Shown: positions 8,384 to 17,314 of the stretch, in pieces
Layout: each line of letters opens with the position of its first letter
How positions within the stretch are numbered: position 1 is the stretch's first letter
Notes under the pieces: generated by a model
Seen by the model: the letters and a program-made list of their open reading frames with translations, nothing else
Told to the model about the DNA's origin: nothing
Databases searched by the model: none
Position numbers and translations under genes: made by a program
Assembly: GCF_023008585.1 (NCBI RefSeq)
Contig: NZ_CP095391.1
Coordinates: forward strand, 62,001-126,000
Direction of reading: 5' to 3'
DNA from: Natribaculum breve
GTDB taxonomy: Archaea > Halobacteriota > Halobacteria > Halobacteriales > Natrialbaceae
Length of the DNA: 64,000 nt

Positions 8384-8770
8384 ATGGCAATCCAGTCCCG
8401 GTTCGCTGACCTCGAGGTTCCGTTACTCGTCGCCGTCGGTGGCTTTTTCGGGGCGAACGCGCGGTACGCCGTCGGACTCGCCGTTCCTGGACTGACCGGC
8501 ACGTTCGTCGCGAACGTGACGGGAAGTTTCGTCCTGGGATTCGTCGTCTACGAGGCGATGTACACCGACTACCTCACGGAGCGAGGACGACTCCTCCTCT
8601 CGACTGGCTTCATCTCGTCGTACACGACCTACAGTACGTTCGCATTCGAGTCGGTATCGGCAGGACCGCTGGTGGGTCTACTGAACGTCGGCGTGAGTTA
8701 CGGCTTTGGCTTCGCAGGAGTCGTCGCTGGACGTGCGCTGGCGTTGCGACTGCGAGGTGACTCGAGGTGA
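8384..8770 (+). CDS. crcB: CrcB/Fluc fluoride channel subunit 1
   Basis: This protein of about 128 aa has four membrane helices. It carries Fluc signatures: GGFFGANARYAVG, FVANVTGSFVLGF (the conserved Asn) and STGFISSYTTYSTFAFE, the Phe/Thr-rich ion pathway helix. Fluc channels export fluoride as dual-topology dimers. Its GTGA overlap with a second crcB gene suggests a heterodimer of two oppositely inserted subunits. I looked for a fluoride riboswitch in the 177-nt upstream gap and saw no convincing one. Confidence 0.88.
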   Translation: MAIQSRFADLEVPLLVAVGGFFGANARYAVGLAVPGLTGTFVANVTGSFVLGFVVYEAMYTDYLTERGRLLLSTGFISSYTTYSTFAFESVSAGPLVGLLNVGVSYGFGFAGVVAGRALALRLRGDSR

Positions 8771-9120
8771 CGGCCGTGATCGATCCCGTCTACGTCGGTC
8801 TGGGCGGTGCGGTCGGGGCCGTGCTCCGATACACGGTGGGTCGGGCCGTCGAGACGAGTCGGTTTCCGCTCGCGACGCTTCTGGTGAACGTGCTGGGGAG
8901 TTTCGTCCTGGGCCTCGTCATGTTCTCTGACCCGACGGAGGCGGCTCGACTGTTCGTCGGCGTCGGCGTCTGTGGTGGTTTCACCACGTTCTCGACGTTC
9001 TGCGTCGACACCGTCCAGCTCGTCGAAGATGGGGAGTCGATACTCGCCGCCGGATACGCACTCGGTAACGTCGCTATCTCGGCTACCGCGATCGGGATCG
9101 CGTGGGTACTGATCGCGTGA
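8767..9120 (+). CDS. crcB: CrcB/Fluc fluoride channel subunit 2
   Basis: This second, 117-aa Fluc paralogue uses a GTG start overlapping the previous stop. It keeps GGAVGAVLRYTVGR, LLVNVLGSFVLGLV and GVCGGFTTFSTFCVD. Paired crcB genes usually encode partners of opposite topology that assemble into one heterodimeric fluoride channel in the cytoplasmic membrane. The tight overlap indicates coupled translation and equal dosage. Confidence 0.88.
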   Translation: MTAVIDPVYVGLGGAVGAVLRYTVGRAVETSRFPLATLLVNVLGSFVLGLVMFSDPTEAARLFVGVGVCGGFTTFSTFCVDTVQLVEDGESILAAGYALGNVAISATAIGIAWVLIA

Positions 9121-9170
9121 TCGTCGGCGGTTTTCGGTGGGGTCGAGCGATCCCGCGGCTGTCGCCGTGG

Positions 9171-9713
9171 TCACGGTGCCCACGGCCAGAACCCGGCAGC
9201 CATCAGATACCCCGCTGCGCCGGTCACGACGCCGACGGCCGTCGTAAACCAGGCGATCGGGTCCGTGTACTCCGTTCGTTCCAGTCCGAGGAGGATCCAG
9301 AACGTCGCCCAGAGGACGGCCCAGATCCACCAGAGCGCCGCCAGTCCCACGTCACCGCCGGTGAACACCAGATAGCCGGTCGGGATCGCGACGACGGTGA
9401 CGAAGATGCAGTACCAGCCGAACGACCGCTGGTCGCCGATCCCCCGGATTGCGTTCGCGCCGATCCACAGATAGGTAAACGAAAAGAGCAGGGTACCCGA
9501 CGCCGTGAACGCGTTGCCGAACTGGTACTCCCCGAACGCCCACAGCTCTCCGAACGCCCACCACATCGCGATCAGGAAGGTCAGAACCCCGACGAAGAAG
9601 TTCAGTATCGCGACGTCCCTGTCCGATCCCTTGCCGAGTAGCCAGATCCCGTTTACGATCAGTACCGCACCGACGAAGACCAGTCCCATGCCGAGGATTG
9701 CGTACAGCGTCAT
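9171..9713 (-). CDS. AmiS/UreI-family amide or urea channel
   Basis: This 180-aa membrane protein has about six hydrophobic helices. Family features include an N-terminal GMGLVFVGAVLIVNGIWLLG helix, NFFVGVLTFLI, and FSFTYLWIGANAI near residue 90. AmiS/UreI proteins are hexameric pores that pass urea or short amides. Two acetamidase/formamidase genes lie within 7 kb, so short-chain amides are a plausible cargo (inference from context). ATG 9713 is preferred; an upstream in-frame ATG at 9731 adds six residues. Confidence 0.8.
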   Translation of the reverse strand: MTLYAILGMGLVFVGAVLIVNGIWLLGKGSDRDVAILNFFVGVLTFLIAMWWAFGELWAFGEYQFGNAFTASGTLLFSFTYLWIGANAIRGIGDQRSFGWYCIFVTVVAIPTGYLVFTGGDVGLAALWWIWAVLWATFWILLGLERTEYTDPIAWFTTAVGVVTGAAGYLMAAGFWPWAP

Positions 9714-9918
9714 TGATGGTCGTGCCTCCATTGCGTGTGTCTAACACGCAAATGTCTGATTCGGTATGGGAAACAATAACCCTGATCCCCGTAGATTCGG
9801 AATGTCACCGCTCGAAGCACGTATACGCCCGGGGAACCGGTACGAGCGAAGTCCGGCGACTCGTTCGTCTCCCGACGGGAGCAACGATTTTTGTCGACGG
9901 ATCTCGAAACGACCCGGT

Positions 9919-10185
9919 ATGTCACGGGACGAAACGGGAACTGCCAAAGAGCGGTCGCACCTCCCCCCGAAAGCGATCACAGACCGACTCGAGGACGTCG
10001 ACGTCGGAGACAGACTGGCGATCAACAACCGAGAGACGGCGTACGAGGTCGTCGACACGGACACGTACTCGGTCACCGTCGCCGACCAGAACGGCGATCA
10101 CGTCACGCTCTCGCAGAACCTCCAGACGGGCGGGTGGGTCGTCCACGAAGAGATCTGGTGGGTGTCGAGTGACTCGCTGGAGTAG
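9919..10185 (+). CDS. small uncharacterised haloarchaeal protein
   Basis: This acidic 88-aa protein has no recognised motif beyond a beta-rich centre (RLAINNRETAYEVVDTDTYSVTVADQNG) that suggests a small barrel or sheet. Acidic composition and GC-rich third positions indicate a real gene. An upstream in-frame ATG at 9766 exists but adds basic, low-quality sequence, so the start at 9919 was chosen. Its function is unknown. Confidence 0.6.
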   Translation: MSRDETGTAKERSHLPPKAITDRLEDVDVGDRLAINNRETAYEVVDTDTYSVTVADQNGDHVTLSQNLQTGGWVVHEEIWWVSSDSLE

Positions 10186-10253
10186 CTGTCGCCCTCGAGC
10201 GATCGAGTTCCGCTCCCGTCCTCTCGCTGGCTTACCGCGCGACGGACCGGCGA

Positions 10254-10889
10254 TCAGTCTCGAGTGGTACGCAAGAAGAGTCGGAACTCGAGGTCGTCTT
10301 TGTGCTCGCCGACGAGGTCGGAAGACTCCTTTTCGAGCGTCCGCGACCGTCCAGTCGGATCGTCTCGGTCACACAGCGAATCGGCGAGTTGCTGGACGTG
10401 GCCCGCGGCGTCGCCGGACGAACGGAGAACGACGCCGGCGACGGGATCGCTCGAGTCGAACGCGTTCGCGACCGTCGTGGCGACGGCGTCGACGTCGTCA
10501 CCCTCTGTGACGAAGACGCTCGCGAACGACTCCCCGTCGTACTCGAGGGATTCCGCCTCGGACTCCGTTGCTGCTCGGCCGTCGTCTCTCGCCATCGTTA
10601 CCTCGTGGTGTAACGTTTTGGCGCGTGACGTAGCCTGCTCGTTCCACCTCGAGACGTCGTCGTCGGGTGAACATCGAACTCGGTACTGGTCGTCGTCGGT
10701 TCGTTCGACGAGTCCGTAGGCGACGAGCAAGGAGAGCAGTTGCTCGAGGTCGGCGTCTGACGATTCCGACGACGTCCAGTGGTCGACGATACTCGTACTC
10801 GAGAACGGGTCGTCGCCGAAGCATTCGTACGCGGTGAGGTACAGATCGACACAGCGATCGATCGCCGGGAGCGAACTGGACGTCGCCAT
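10254..10889 (-). CDS. uncharacterised protein with N-terminal winged-helix-like region
   Basis: This 211-aa acidic protein has residues 25-70 (FSSTSIVDHW...LEQLLSLLVAYGLVERTDDDQYRV) resembling a winged-helix fold as in haloarchaeal regulators. The C-terminal half has alternating strands and helices (SFASVFVTEGDDVDAVATTVANAF) without a recognised ligand site. It has no clear operon partner. A transcription-regulator role is a guess from the N-terminal pattern only. Confidence 0.6.
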   Translation of the reverse strand: MATSSSLPAIDRCVDLYLTAYECFGDDPFSSTSIVDHWTSSESSDADLEQLLSLLVAYGLVERTDDDQYRVRCSPDDDVSRWNEQATSRAKTLHHEVTMARDDGRAATESEAESLEYDGESFASVFVTEGDDVDAVATTVANAFDSSDPVAGVVLRSSGDAAGHVQQLADSLCDRDDPTGRSRTLEKESSDLVGEHKDDLEFRLFLRTTRD

Positions 10890-11098
10890 TGGTGTATCTG
10901 GAGTACCGACGACCGGGTAAAAAACGTTACCGGCCAGTTTCGTCGATTGGATCCGTGTCGGAATGGCGGATCCACTGGCCCCGACGTCGCACGCGTCGAT
11001 ACGGGTCGGTCGTTCCGACTGCTCGCCCCCAGCCGTGAGCCCCGAGATCGGGCTGCTCGAGATCTATTGCCCGTTTTGACCTAGTGTATTGGCTGAAT

Positions 11099-11110
11099 TA
11101 ATCATAAATA
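11099..11110 (+). promoter_or_regulatory. TATA-type promoter of acetamidase gene 1
   Basis: An AT-rich box (taatcataaata) sits about 31 nt upstream of ATG 11138, at the haloarchaeal TATA position for a leaderless mRNA. The preceding 200 nt of the gap show no ORF. Confidence 0.5.
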
Positions 11111-11137
11111 GAGGTGCGTTGAGAGTCAACACGCGAC

Positions 11138-12397
11138 ATGCCAGAGACGATCTTCGAGGTCGACGTCGACGCATCGATAGAGGAACAGCCAGATCCGATC
11201 GTGAATCGCTGGCACCCGGACGTCCCACCGGCGGCGACGATCGAACCCGGTGAGAAGGTCCGGATCGAGTGTCTCGACTGGACGGGCAACCAGGTCGTAA
11301 ACGACGACAGCGCGAACGACATCCGGGACATGCGACTCGATCCGAACCACCACCTGAGCGGTCCGTTCGAGGTCGAAGGTGCCGAACCCGGCGACATGCT
11401 CGTCATCGACATCCTGGACCTCGGGCCGTTCCCGGAAAACGAGTGGGGCTTTACCGGCATCTTCGAACTGGACAACGGTGGCGGGTTCCTGACCGATCAC
11501 TTCCCCGAAGCCCGGAAAGCGATCTGGGAACTCGACGGCGTGATGACTCACTCGAGGCACATCGAGGACGTCAGGTTCCCCGGCTGTACCCACCCCGGTA
11601 TCGTCGGCACCGCACCGTCACACGAACTGCTCGAGGAGTGGAACGAGCGCGAACAGGCGCTCATCGATCGGGGGGCGGAGGCCGAAACGGCGGTCAACCA
11701 CGAGACGCGCGAGGACGAACCGCCGCTCGCGTTGCCACCGGAGCCCAACGAGGTGTTCCTCGGCGACATGGACGAAGAGGACGTCGAGGAGGCAGCGGAG
11801 GAGGCCGCCAGAACGATCCCGCCCCGCGAGAACGCCGGCAACTGCGACATCAAGAACCTCGGTCGCGGCTCTCGAGTCTACCTCCCCGTCTTCGTCGAGG
11901 GCGCGAACTTCATCACTGGCGACCTCCACTTCTCACAGGGCGACGGCGAGATCACCTTCTGTGGGGCCATCGAGATGGCCGGGTGGATCGACATGAAGGT
12001 GGACGTGATGAAAAACGGGATGGAGCAGCTGGGGACCGACTACGCGATGTTCAAGCCGGGGTACCAGGATCCCGACTTCTCGGACTACGTCGTCTTCGAG
12101 GGCTACTCCGTGGACGAAGACGGCACCCAGCACTACAAGAACGCCAACGTCGGCATGCGGCGGGCCTGTCTGGACGCGATCGACTACCTGACGAACTTCG
12201 GGTACACCGAAGAACAGGCGTACGTCCTCCTGAGTACGATTCCGGTCGAGAGCCGCATCGCCGGCATCGTCGACCTGCCGAACACCTGCGTGACGGTGTC
12301 GGTCCCCAACGAAGCGTTCGACATCGACATCGATCCGGACACGTTCGAAGAGGGTGCCACCGTCAGCAACAGAGGCGACGTCGCGAAACCGTCCTGA
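11138..12397 (+). CDS. acetamidase/formamidase family protein, paralogue 1
   Basis: This 419-aa member of the FmdA/AmdA family hydrolyses formamide or acetamide to ammonia and the acid. Landmarks are ECLDWTGNQ near residue 48, the GFTGIF...NGGGFLTDHFP segment, GCTHPGIVGTAPS, NCDIKNL, and SQGDGEITFCGAIEM with the conserved Cys/Glu pair. A loop of about 40 residues rich in Glu (near residues 180-225) precedes NCDIKNL. A close paralogue lies at 14792-16063. An AmiS-type channel upstream supports an amide-nitrogen or carbon scavenging role. Confidence 0.88.
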   Translation: MPETIFEVDVDASIEEQPDPIVNRWHPDVPPAATIEPGEKVRIECLDWTGNQVVNDDSANDIRDMRLDPNHHLSGPFEVEGAEPGDMLVIDILDLGPFPENEWGFTGIFELDNGGGFLTDHFPEARKAIWELDGVMTHSRHIEDVRFPGCTHPGIVGTAPSHELLEEWNEREQALIDRGAEAETAVNHETREDEPPLALPPEPNEVFLGDMDEEDVEEAAEEAARTIPPRENAGNCDIKNLGRGSRVYLPVFVEGANFITGDLHFSQGDGEITFCGAIEMAGWIDMKVDVMKNGMEQLGTDYAMFKPGYQDPDFSDYVVFEGYSVDEDGTQHYKNANVGMRRACLDAIDYLTNFGYTEEQAYVLLSTIPVESRIAGIVDLPNTCVTVSVPNEAFDIDIDPDTFEEGATVSNRGDVAKPS

Positions 12398-12504
12398 ACG
12401 TCGACAGCCACCCCGCTTTGGCTCCGCTCGCACACGGAAGACGACACGCTCAGCGTTCCGTAGAGAGCGATCAGCGGTCCGTAGAGAGAAGACGACGAGG
12501 CGGA

Positions 12505-14202
12505 CTAGTGTCCCATCGAGTGACCGACCGCCCACGGATAGCCCTCGGTACTCTCGACGAGGCCACCCGCGTGATCGTGGTCGTGCTCGTCGTCGGCGTG
12601 GGCAGCCCCGTCACGCGTGACCGAGACGACCTCGTCGACGCGGACGAGGGTGTTCGCCGCCTCGGTCGCGCTGGCTATCGCCTGTTTTTTCACCGCGAGC
12701 GGTTCGACGACGCCGCGAGCGACCGCGTCGTCGATCGTCCCCGACTCGAGTGCCAGTCCCGCCGTCCGATTGCCGTCGTAGTGGCGGGCGCGTAACTCGA
12801 CGACGGCGTCGATCGGATTCAGTCCGGAAGATTCGGCCAGAATACGGGGAATCACCTCGATCGCGTCCGCGAACGCCTCGACGGCGAGTTGCTCCCGGTC
12901 GGACACGCTCGAGGCGAACTCCCGGAGATCCCGTGCGACGTGTATCTCGGCCGCGCCGCCGCCGGGGACGACGACGCCGTCTTCGATCGCACAGGTGAGC
13001 ACCCGCAGGCAGTCGTCGATCACGCGTTTCGTCTCGTCGGCGACGTGCTGTGTCCCGCCTCGCAGGACCAACGACACCTGTTCGACGTCGTCCCGTCCCT
13101 CGACGACGGCCAGTTCGGTCGTGCCGACGTCCCGTCGTTCGACGCGTCGCGCTCGCCCGGTCGCCTCGGGCGTCAGGTCGTCGATCGTTCCGACCGGCCG
13201 CGCCCCCGTCGCGCGGCCGAGTTTCTCGAGTTCGTCCTGTCGCGTCCGTTCGATGGCGAGAACACCCTCCCTGGCCAGCAGGTACCGGACGCGGTCGTCG
13301 ATCGACTTCTGACAGAACACGACGTCCGCGCCGGCGTCGACGATACGCCGGACGTGAGTCTCGTAGACGTCCTCTTCGTACTCCCTGAACGCGTGCAGGT
13401 CCTCGGGCGACTCGACGCTGACCGCACCCTGCCCGGTGGCCGTCTCGATCGTGAGTTGACCGTCGATCAGCGCGACGGTAGCGTCTGCTATCGCGTCGGG
13501 TGGCCCCGGTTCCGGCGAGACCGACGTCGTCGACGAGGTGTTCATGTCGATGACGAGTCCGTCGACGACCTCCGAGTCGTAGTACGAACTGCCCGGAATC
13601 GCCTTGCGCGTGATCTTCGCGGCGTCGATCGCTCCGTCCTGCTCGATCGCGAGGACGACGTCGACCGCCTTCGCGGCGAGGAACGTGCTCGCCCGCTCGT
13701 CCCACTTGCCCGTGATCACCGTCTTCGCGACGTCTCGCAGCTGGTCTTCGTCGGTCGGGTCGACCGTCGTCGTCTGTTCGTCGAGCGCGTCCAGCGCCCG
13801 TTCGGCCGCGCGGGCGTACCCACGCGTGACGGTCGTCTGGTGGACGCCGTCCTCGAGGAGCCCTTCTGCGTTCGCGAGCAGTTCGCCGGCCAGCACGATC
13901 GCGGAGGTCGTTCCGTCGCCGACCCGCGACTGCTGTCTCTCCGCGACGTCGACGATCGACTGTGCGGCCGGATGGGTGATCTCCATCCGATCGACGATGC
14001 TCGCCCCGTCGTTGGTCACGACGACGTGCCCGTCCGACGTCACCAGGAGTTTGTCGAGCCCGTTCGGCCCGAGCGTCGTCTTGATCGTCTCCGAGAGCGC
14101 CTTCCCCGCCGCGAAATTTGCACTCTGTGCGTCCCGACCCTCGAGACGCTGGACGTCGTCGCTGCCCGATAGCACTGACTGGTACCCACCATTGTGGACC
14201 AT
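12505..14202 (-). CDS. divergent group II chaperonin (thermosome-type subunit)
   Basis: This 565-aa protein spans a full thermosome/CCT subunit. ATPase motifs are present: TLGPNGLDKLL, NDGASIVDRM, VGDGTTSAIVLAGELL (catalytic Asp) and VVPGGGAAEIHVA. Group II chaperonins form double eight- or nine-fold rings that fold cytosolic proteins with a built-in lid. The C-terminal tail is unusual: instead of the Gly-Gly-Met repeat it is His/Asp/Glu-rich (DDEHDHDHAGG...GHSMGH). The sequence looks diverged from the main haloarchaeal thermosome subunits and may be an accessory or stress-specific paralogue (inference). Confidence 0.85.
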   Translation of the reverse strand: MVHNGGYQSVLSGSDDVQRLEGRDAQSANFAAGKALSETIKTTLGPNGLDKLLVTSDGHVVVTNDGASIVDRMEITHPAAQSIVDVAERQQSRVGDGTTSAIVLAGELLANAEGLLEDGVHQTTVTRGYARAAERALDALDEQTTTVDPTDEDQLRDVAKTVITGKWDERASTFLAAKAVDVVLAIEQDGAIDAAKITRKAIPGSSYYDSEVVDGLVIDMNTSSTTSVSPEPGPPDAIADATVALIDGQLTIETATGQGAVSVESPEDLHAFREYEEDVYETHVRRIVDAGADVVFCQKSIDDRVRYLLAREGVLAIERTRQDELEKLGRATGARPVGTIDDLTPEATGRARRVERRDVGTTELAVVEGRDDVEQVSLVLRGGTQHVADETKRVIDDCLRVLTCAIEDGVVVPGGGAAEIHVARDLREFASSVSDREQLAVEAFADAIEVIPRILAESSGLNPIDAVVELRARHYDGNRTAGLALESGTIDDAVARGVVEPLAVKKQAIASATEAANTLVRVDEVVSVTRDGAAHADDEHDHDHAGGLVESTEGYPWAVGHSMGH

Positions 14203-14347
14203 AGCTCGTTCGGGTATCTCTCTTGCGACGTGTTACCAAAAAGGTACTGGCGGTTCTCGCGGCTGGTGACGAGCGAGACGGGCGACGACACTCGAGACCT
14301 GCGAACGCACCGAACACTTACGTCGCTGTCTCACCACTCACTATCCC

Positions 14348-14689
14348 ATGACGGACGAGGAAATCGCGTCCGCAGCGGCCCAGTTCCACGAGGACGTTCC
14401 ACACCAGTTCCAGGTTTCGCTGACGATGTCGATGGAGACGCGAGAGCGACTCCGAGCCGTCAAAGAAGAACTCGACCAGGCGGTCGGCGAGCGTGTGGTC
14501 ACGACGAACGACGTCATGAGCGTCGCGCTGCTCGCTGCCGCCAGATACCACGCCGTGGCGACCGACGATGTCTCGGAACTGGAAACGATCGACGAAGAGT
14601 ACCTGCTCCCGCTGACGTCCGTGGTTCGGCAGGTCCTCGAGGACGAAGACGAGGCGCTGTTCGAGTCGGTGGCGACGGATCGAGAGTGA
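14348..14689 (+). CDS. uncharacterised small acidic protein
   Basis: This 113-aa acidic, mostly helical protein contains SLTMSMETRERLRAVKEELDQ near residues 25-45, which looks like an amphipathic helix following a short strand. That arrangement is seen in ribbon-helix-helix-like regulators, but I cannot confirm it. It diverges from the thermosome gene with about 145 nt between starts, so the two could share a control region. Function unknown. Confidence 0.6.
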   Translation: MTDEEIASAAAQFHEDVPHQFQVSLTMSMETRERLRAVKEELDQAVGERVVTTNDVMSVALLAAARYHAVATDDVSELETIDEEYLLPLTSVVRQVLEDEDEALFESVATDRE

Positions 14690-14791
14690 TCGGTGTCGCG
14701 GAGGGGACGGGAGAGTACGACCGCGCTCGTCGTCGCTCGAGGTGACGATGCGTCGACCGAAGTGACTGGAAAGAAAATGGATGGTGACGAC

Positions 14792-16063
14792 TCAACTCAG
14801 CGGGTCGTCAGTGATGGGAACTTGACCTTGACCACCGTGTTCCTCGAGGGCGTCCGGGCTGACGTCGAACTCGAAGACCGCTTTCGGAAGGGCGAGCGTC
14901 GAACACGCGTTCGGGATGTCGACGATGCCGCTCTGTCTCCCTTCGATGGGGACTGTCCCGAGGATCATGTACGCCTGCTCGCGCGTGTATCCGAACTTCG
15001 TCAGGTAATCGATCGCGTCGAGTGCCGCCCGACGGTACGCCACGTGCGGGTCCATGTAGTGTTGTTCGCCGTCCTCGGTGACGGAGTAGCCCTCGAAGAC
15101 GACGTAATCCGAGAAGTTCGGACCGCGGTGGCCGGGTTCGAAGATGGGGTGGTCGACGCCGAACTTGTTCATTCCGCCTTTGACGAGTTCGAACTTCACG
15201 TCGACGTAGCCGGCCATCTCGATGGCCCCACAGAAGGTGATCTCGCCGTCGCCCTGGGAGGCGTGCAGGTCGCCGATACCGAACTTCGCCCCCTCGACGA
15301 AGACGGGGAAGTAGATCTTCGACCCGAGCGAGAGGTCTTTGATGTCGCAGTTGCCGCCGTGTTCCCGCGGTGGAACGGTCCTGGCCCCCTCCGTCGCGAT
15401 CCGATCGGCGCTGTCGCCTGTCGCTTCGCCGGGTAGCGCGCCGTCTTCCGTCGGCGGTGACGCGACCGGCGGTTCCGACTCACCCGTCGGATGGTTGTGA
15501 ATCGACTCCGGATCCTCCTCGTGTTTGTCGATCAGTTCCTGTTCGCGCTCGTTCCACTCCTCGAGCAGTTCCTGGGACGGTGCCGTCCCGATCAGTCCTG
15601 GATGGATCTTCCCCTCGTAGTACACGTCGGGAATGTGTCGCGAAGAGACGTACGTGCCGTCGAGATCCCAGATCGCTTTCGCCGCGTCGGGGAAGTGATC
15701 GGTCAGGAACCCGCCGCCGTTTTGCTGTGAGAAGATTCCCGTGAATCCGTACTCCCAGCGGTCGTTCAGCGGCCCGATGTCGAGCAGCGTCACTTTCAGC
15801 AGGTCGCCCGGCTGTGCGCCTTCGACTTCGACCGGTCCGCTCAGGTAGTGGACCTGGTTGAGATCCACGTCGCGAACCTCGTTCGCGTCGTCGTTGTCCC
15901 GTATCTGACCGCCCGTCCAGTCGAGACACTCGAGGCGCGCCGTCTCGCCTGGTTCGACGCTTATCACCGGCTCGATCTCCGGATGCCACCGATTGAACGG
16001 ATTGTCACCCGGCTGGTCGTCGGGTGGACGTTCCACGTCCACCTCGAAATGAACTTCCGGCAT
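14792..16063 (-). CDS. acetamidase/formamidase family protein, paralogue 2
   Basis: This 423-aa paralogue of 11138-12397 has the same landmarks in order: ECLDWTGGQ, YGFTGIF...NGGGFLTDHFP, HPGLIGTAPS, NCDIKDL and SQGDGEITFCGAIEM. The variable acidic loop before NCDIKDL differs in sequence and length between the copies. ATG 16063 is chosen because it aligns with the paralogue start (MPE..FEVDV) and has GGAG about six bases upstream; an ATG at 16102 would add 13 residues. An AT-rich block at about 16110-16131 likely holds its promoter. Having two paralogues close together suggests duplication with different amide preferences. Confidence 0.87.
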   Translation of the reverse strand: MPEVHFEVDVERPPDDQPGDNPFNRWHPEIEPVISVEPGETARLECLDWTGGQIRDNDDANEVRDVDLNQVHYLSGPVEVEGAQPGDLLKVTLLDIGPLNDRWEYGFTGIFSQQNGGGFLTDHFPDAAKAIWDLDGTYVSSRHIPDVYYEGKIHPGLIGTAPSQELLEEWNEREQELIDKHEEDPESIHNHPTGESEPPVASPPTEDGALPGEATGDSADRIATEGARTVPPREHGGNCDIKDLSLGSKIYFPVFVEGAKFGIGDLHASQGDGEITFCGAIEMAGYVDVKFELVKGGMNKFGVDHPIFEPGHRGPNFSDYVVFEGYSVTEDGEQHYMDPHVAYRRAALDAIDYLTKFGYTREQAYMILGTVPIEGRQSGIVDIPNACSTLALPKAVFEFDVSPDALEEHGGQGQVPITDDPLS

Positions 16064-16534
16064 TGGTATCTCCGGGCCAGCAGGCCCGGGGTGAGAGTCC
16101 ACAGATACACTATTAAAAATTACATATATTAATCTCTATAGAAGAGTAAAGTATTGTGAACGACGGGTCAAAATCGTCTCCGTAATCGAAGAACACTTTC
16201 ACGCATCTCTCACGATAGAAATTGTGTCAGTACGACCGATACCGGCGGTGACCTGGCGGCGTTCACAGGCGGTGCGAGGCGGATGCTGCGGGGCTCGACC
16301 CCGAAGCAGTTGACGACCGTAGCAGCGGTCTACCGTAGTTCCGAACCACAGACGATCCCTGCGATTGCAATTATGGCGTAGTTACGTTTTCGTGTACCTT
16401 CGCAAAAATTCGTTACTGCAGGACCAGAAATTACAAAAGTACTCCTGTAAAGCGGGCTGCACGGTCGCGGTAGCCCGCGGTACTCGGCACTTGATACTCG
16501 GTACCAGTACCTTACCGCGGCGGACGACTCCTCA
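16064..16534. other. intergenic region with promoter and a solo IS605-type hairpin
   Basis: This 470-nt gap holds no credible gene. Near its left end is an AT-rich stretch (about 16110-16150) serving the acetamidase gene. At 16285-16307 an imperfect hairpin with GCGGGG and CCCCG arms around CTCGA resembles the terminal hairpins of haloarchaeal IS200/IS605 elements. It may be the footprint of a lost element. Confidence 0.4.
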
Positions 16535-16738
16535 TCAGCCCTCCGCGTAAAACAGGGTTCGGTGACAGTCGGGACAGACGTACGGAATCGGCGTCAGTAT
16601 CTCGTCTGCACGGATACTACTGAGAAACCCCTCTTTCGGCCCCTCCGAGACGATGCTGATATTTCCGAAGTCTGTTCCCTGGAGTTTCATCCGCTCCATT
16701 GCGGCGTCACAGTCGGGACACGTTTTATCCGGGGACAT
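16535..16738 (-). CDS. small double-CPxC zinc-ribbon protein
   Basis: This 67-aa protein has two CPDC knuckles (TCPDCDAAM at the N-terminus, YVCPDCHRTLFYAEG at the C-terminus), a four-cysteine zinc ribbon. The stretch between them (FGNISIVSEGPKEGFLSSIR) is uncharged to weakly polar. The ATG at 16738 is chosen because it places the first knuckle near the N-terminus; the longer frame adds unlikely sequence. Small proteins of this type are common in haloarchaea and mostly uncharacterised. Confidence 0.65.
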   Translation of the reverse strand: MSPDKTCPDCDAAMERMKLQGTDFGNISIVSEGPKEGFLSSIRADEILTPIPYVCPDCHRTLFYAEG

Positions 16739-16974
16739 ACGTGATGACCCGTAGTCGATGGCAATAATTCTGTTGACTCGACCGTTCTCGAGCGGCCGGG
16801 AGTGCAAACGACGTCGCTGACGTCGTACCCATCGATTCGGGTCCGCTGACGACCGTCGTTACGATCGAATCCTGATGGACACTGCACGATCTGATCCCGA
16901 TTGACACCGCATTTCTGATGAACCTGTGTCCATCTCCCATACCGAACGCGGAAACCGATCGCTGTCACGCTCTA

Positions 16975-17043
16975 TTTCACCGGAAACGCGGTGTCTCTCG
17001 AGGCGAAGTACCACCATTTGTAACACACCGCGTTTCCGGTGAA
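16975..17043. repeat. inverted pair of origin recognition boxes downstream of orc1
   Basis: TTTCACCGGAAACGCGGTGT at 16975 and its reverse complement at about 17023-17043 form an inverted pair. Both match the ORB elements on the other side of orc1 and share the TTTCACCGGAAAC core. They indicate that Orc1-binding sites flank the initiator gene on both sides. Confidence 0.75.
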
Positions 17044-17050
17044 TTCACTC

Positions 17051-17314
17051 GAGGATTCCGGAAATCTCACCCGTCAACCCCGCAAATCTCACTCGACGAC
17101 TCCGAAGATCTCGCCCGACGACTCCGAAGATCTCGCCCGACGACTCCGAAGATCTCGTCCGACGACTCCGAAGATCTCGTCCGACGACTCCGAAGATCTC
17201 GTCCGACGACTCCGAAGATCTCGTCCGACGACTCCGAAGATCTCGTCCGACGACTCCGAAGATCTCGTCCGACGACTCCGAAGAGCTCACCCGACGGCTC
17301 CACTGATCTCACTC
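17051..17314. repeat. 22-bp tandem repeat array next to orc1
   Basis: There are about twelve head-to-tail 22-bp units (core GACGACTCCGAAGATCTCG). The units at 17095-17270 are nearly identical and the outer ones degenerate. The last unit runs over the orc1 stop codon, so the unit may have arisen from the gene's own 3' end. Each unit carries a BglII-like AGATCT and a GATC. There are no spacers, so it is not a CRISPR array. The period is not a multiple of three. It could be an iteron-like or copy-control array, or slippage-driven expansion. Confidence 0.9.

Noticed and set aside
17051..17314. CRISPR array
   Set aside because: The 22-bp units are directly adjacent with no unique spacers and no cas genes nearby, so this is a tandem repeat.
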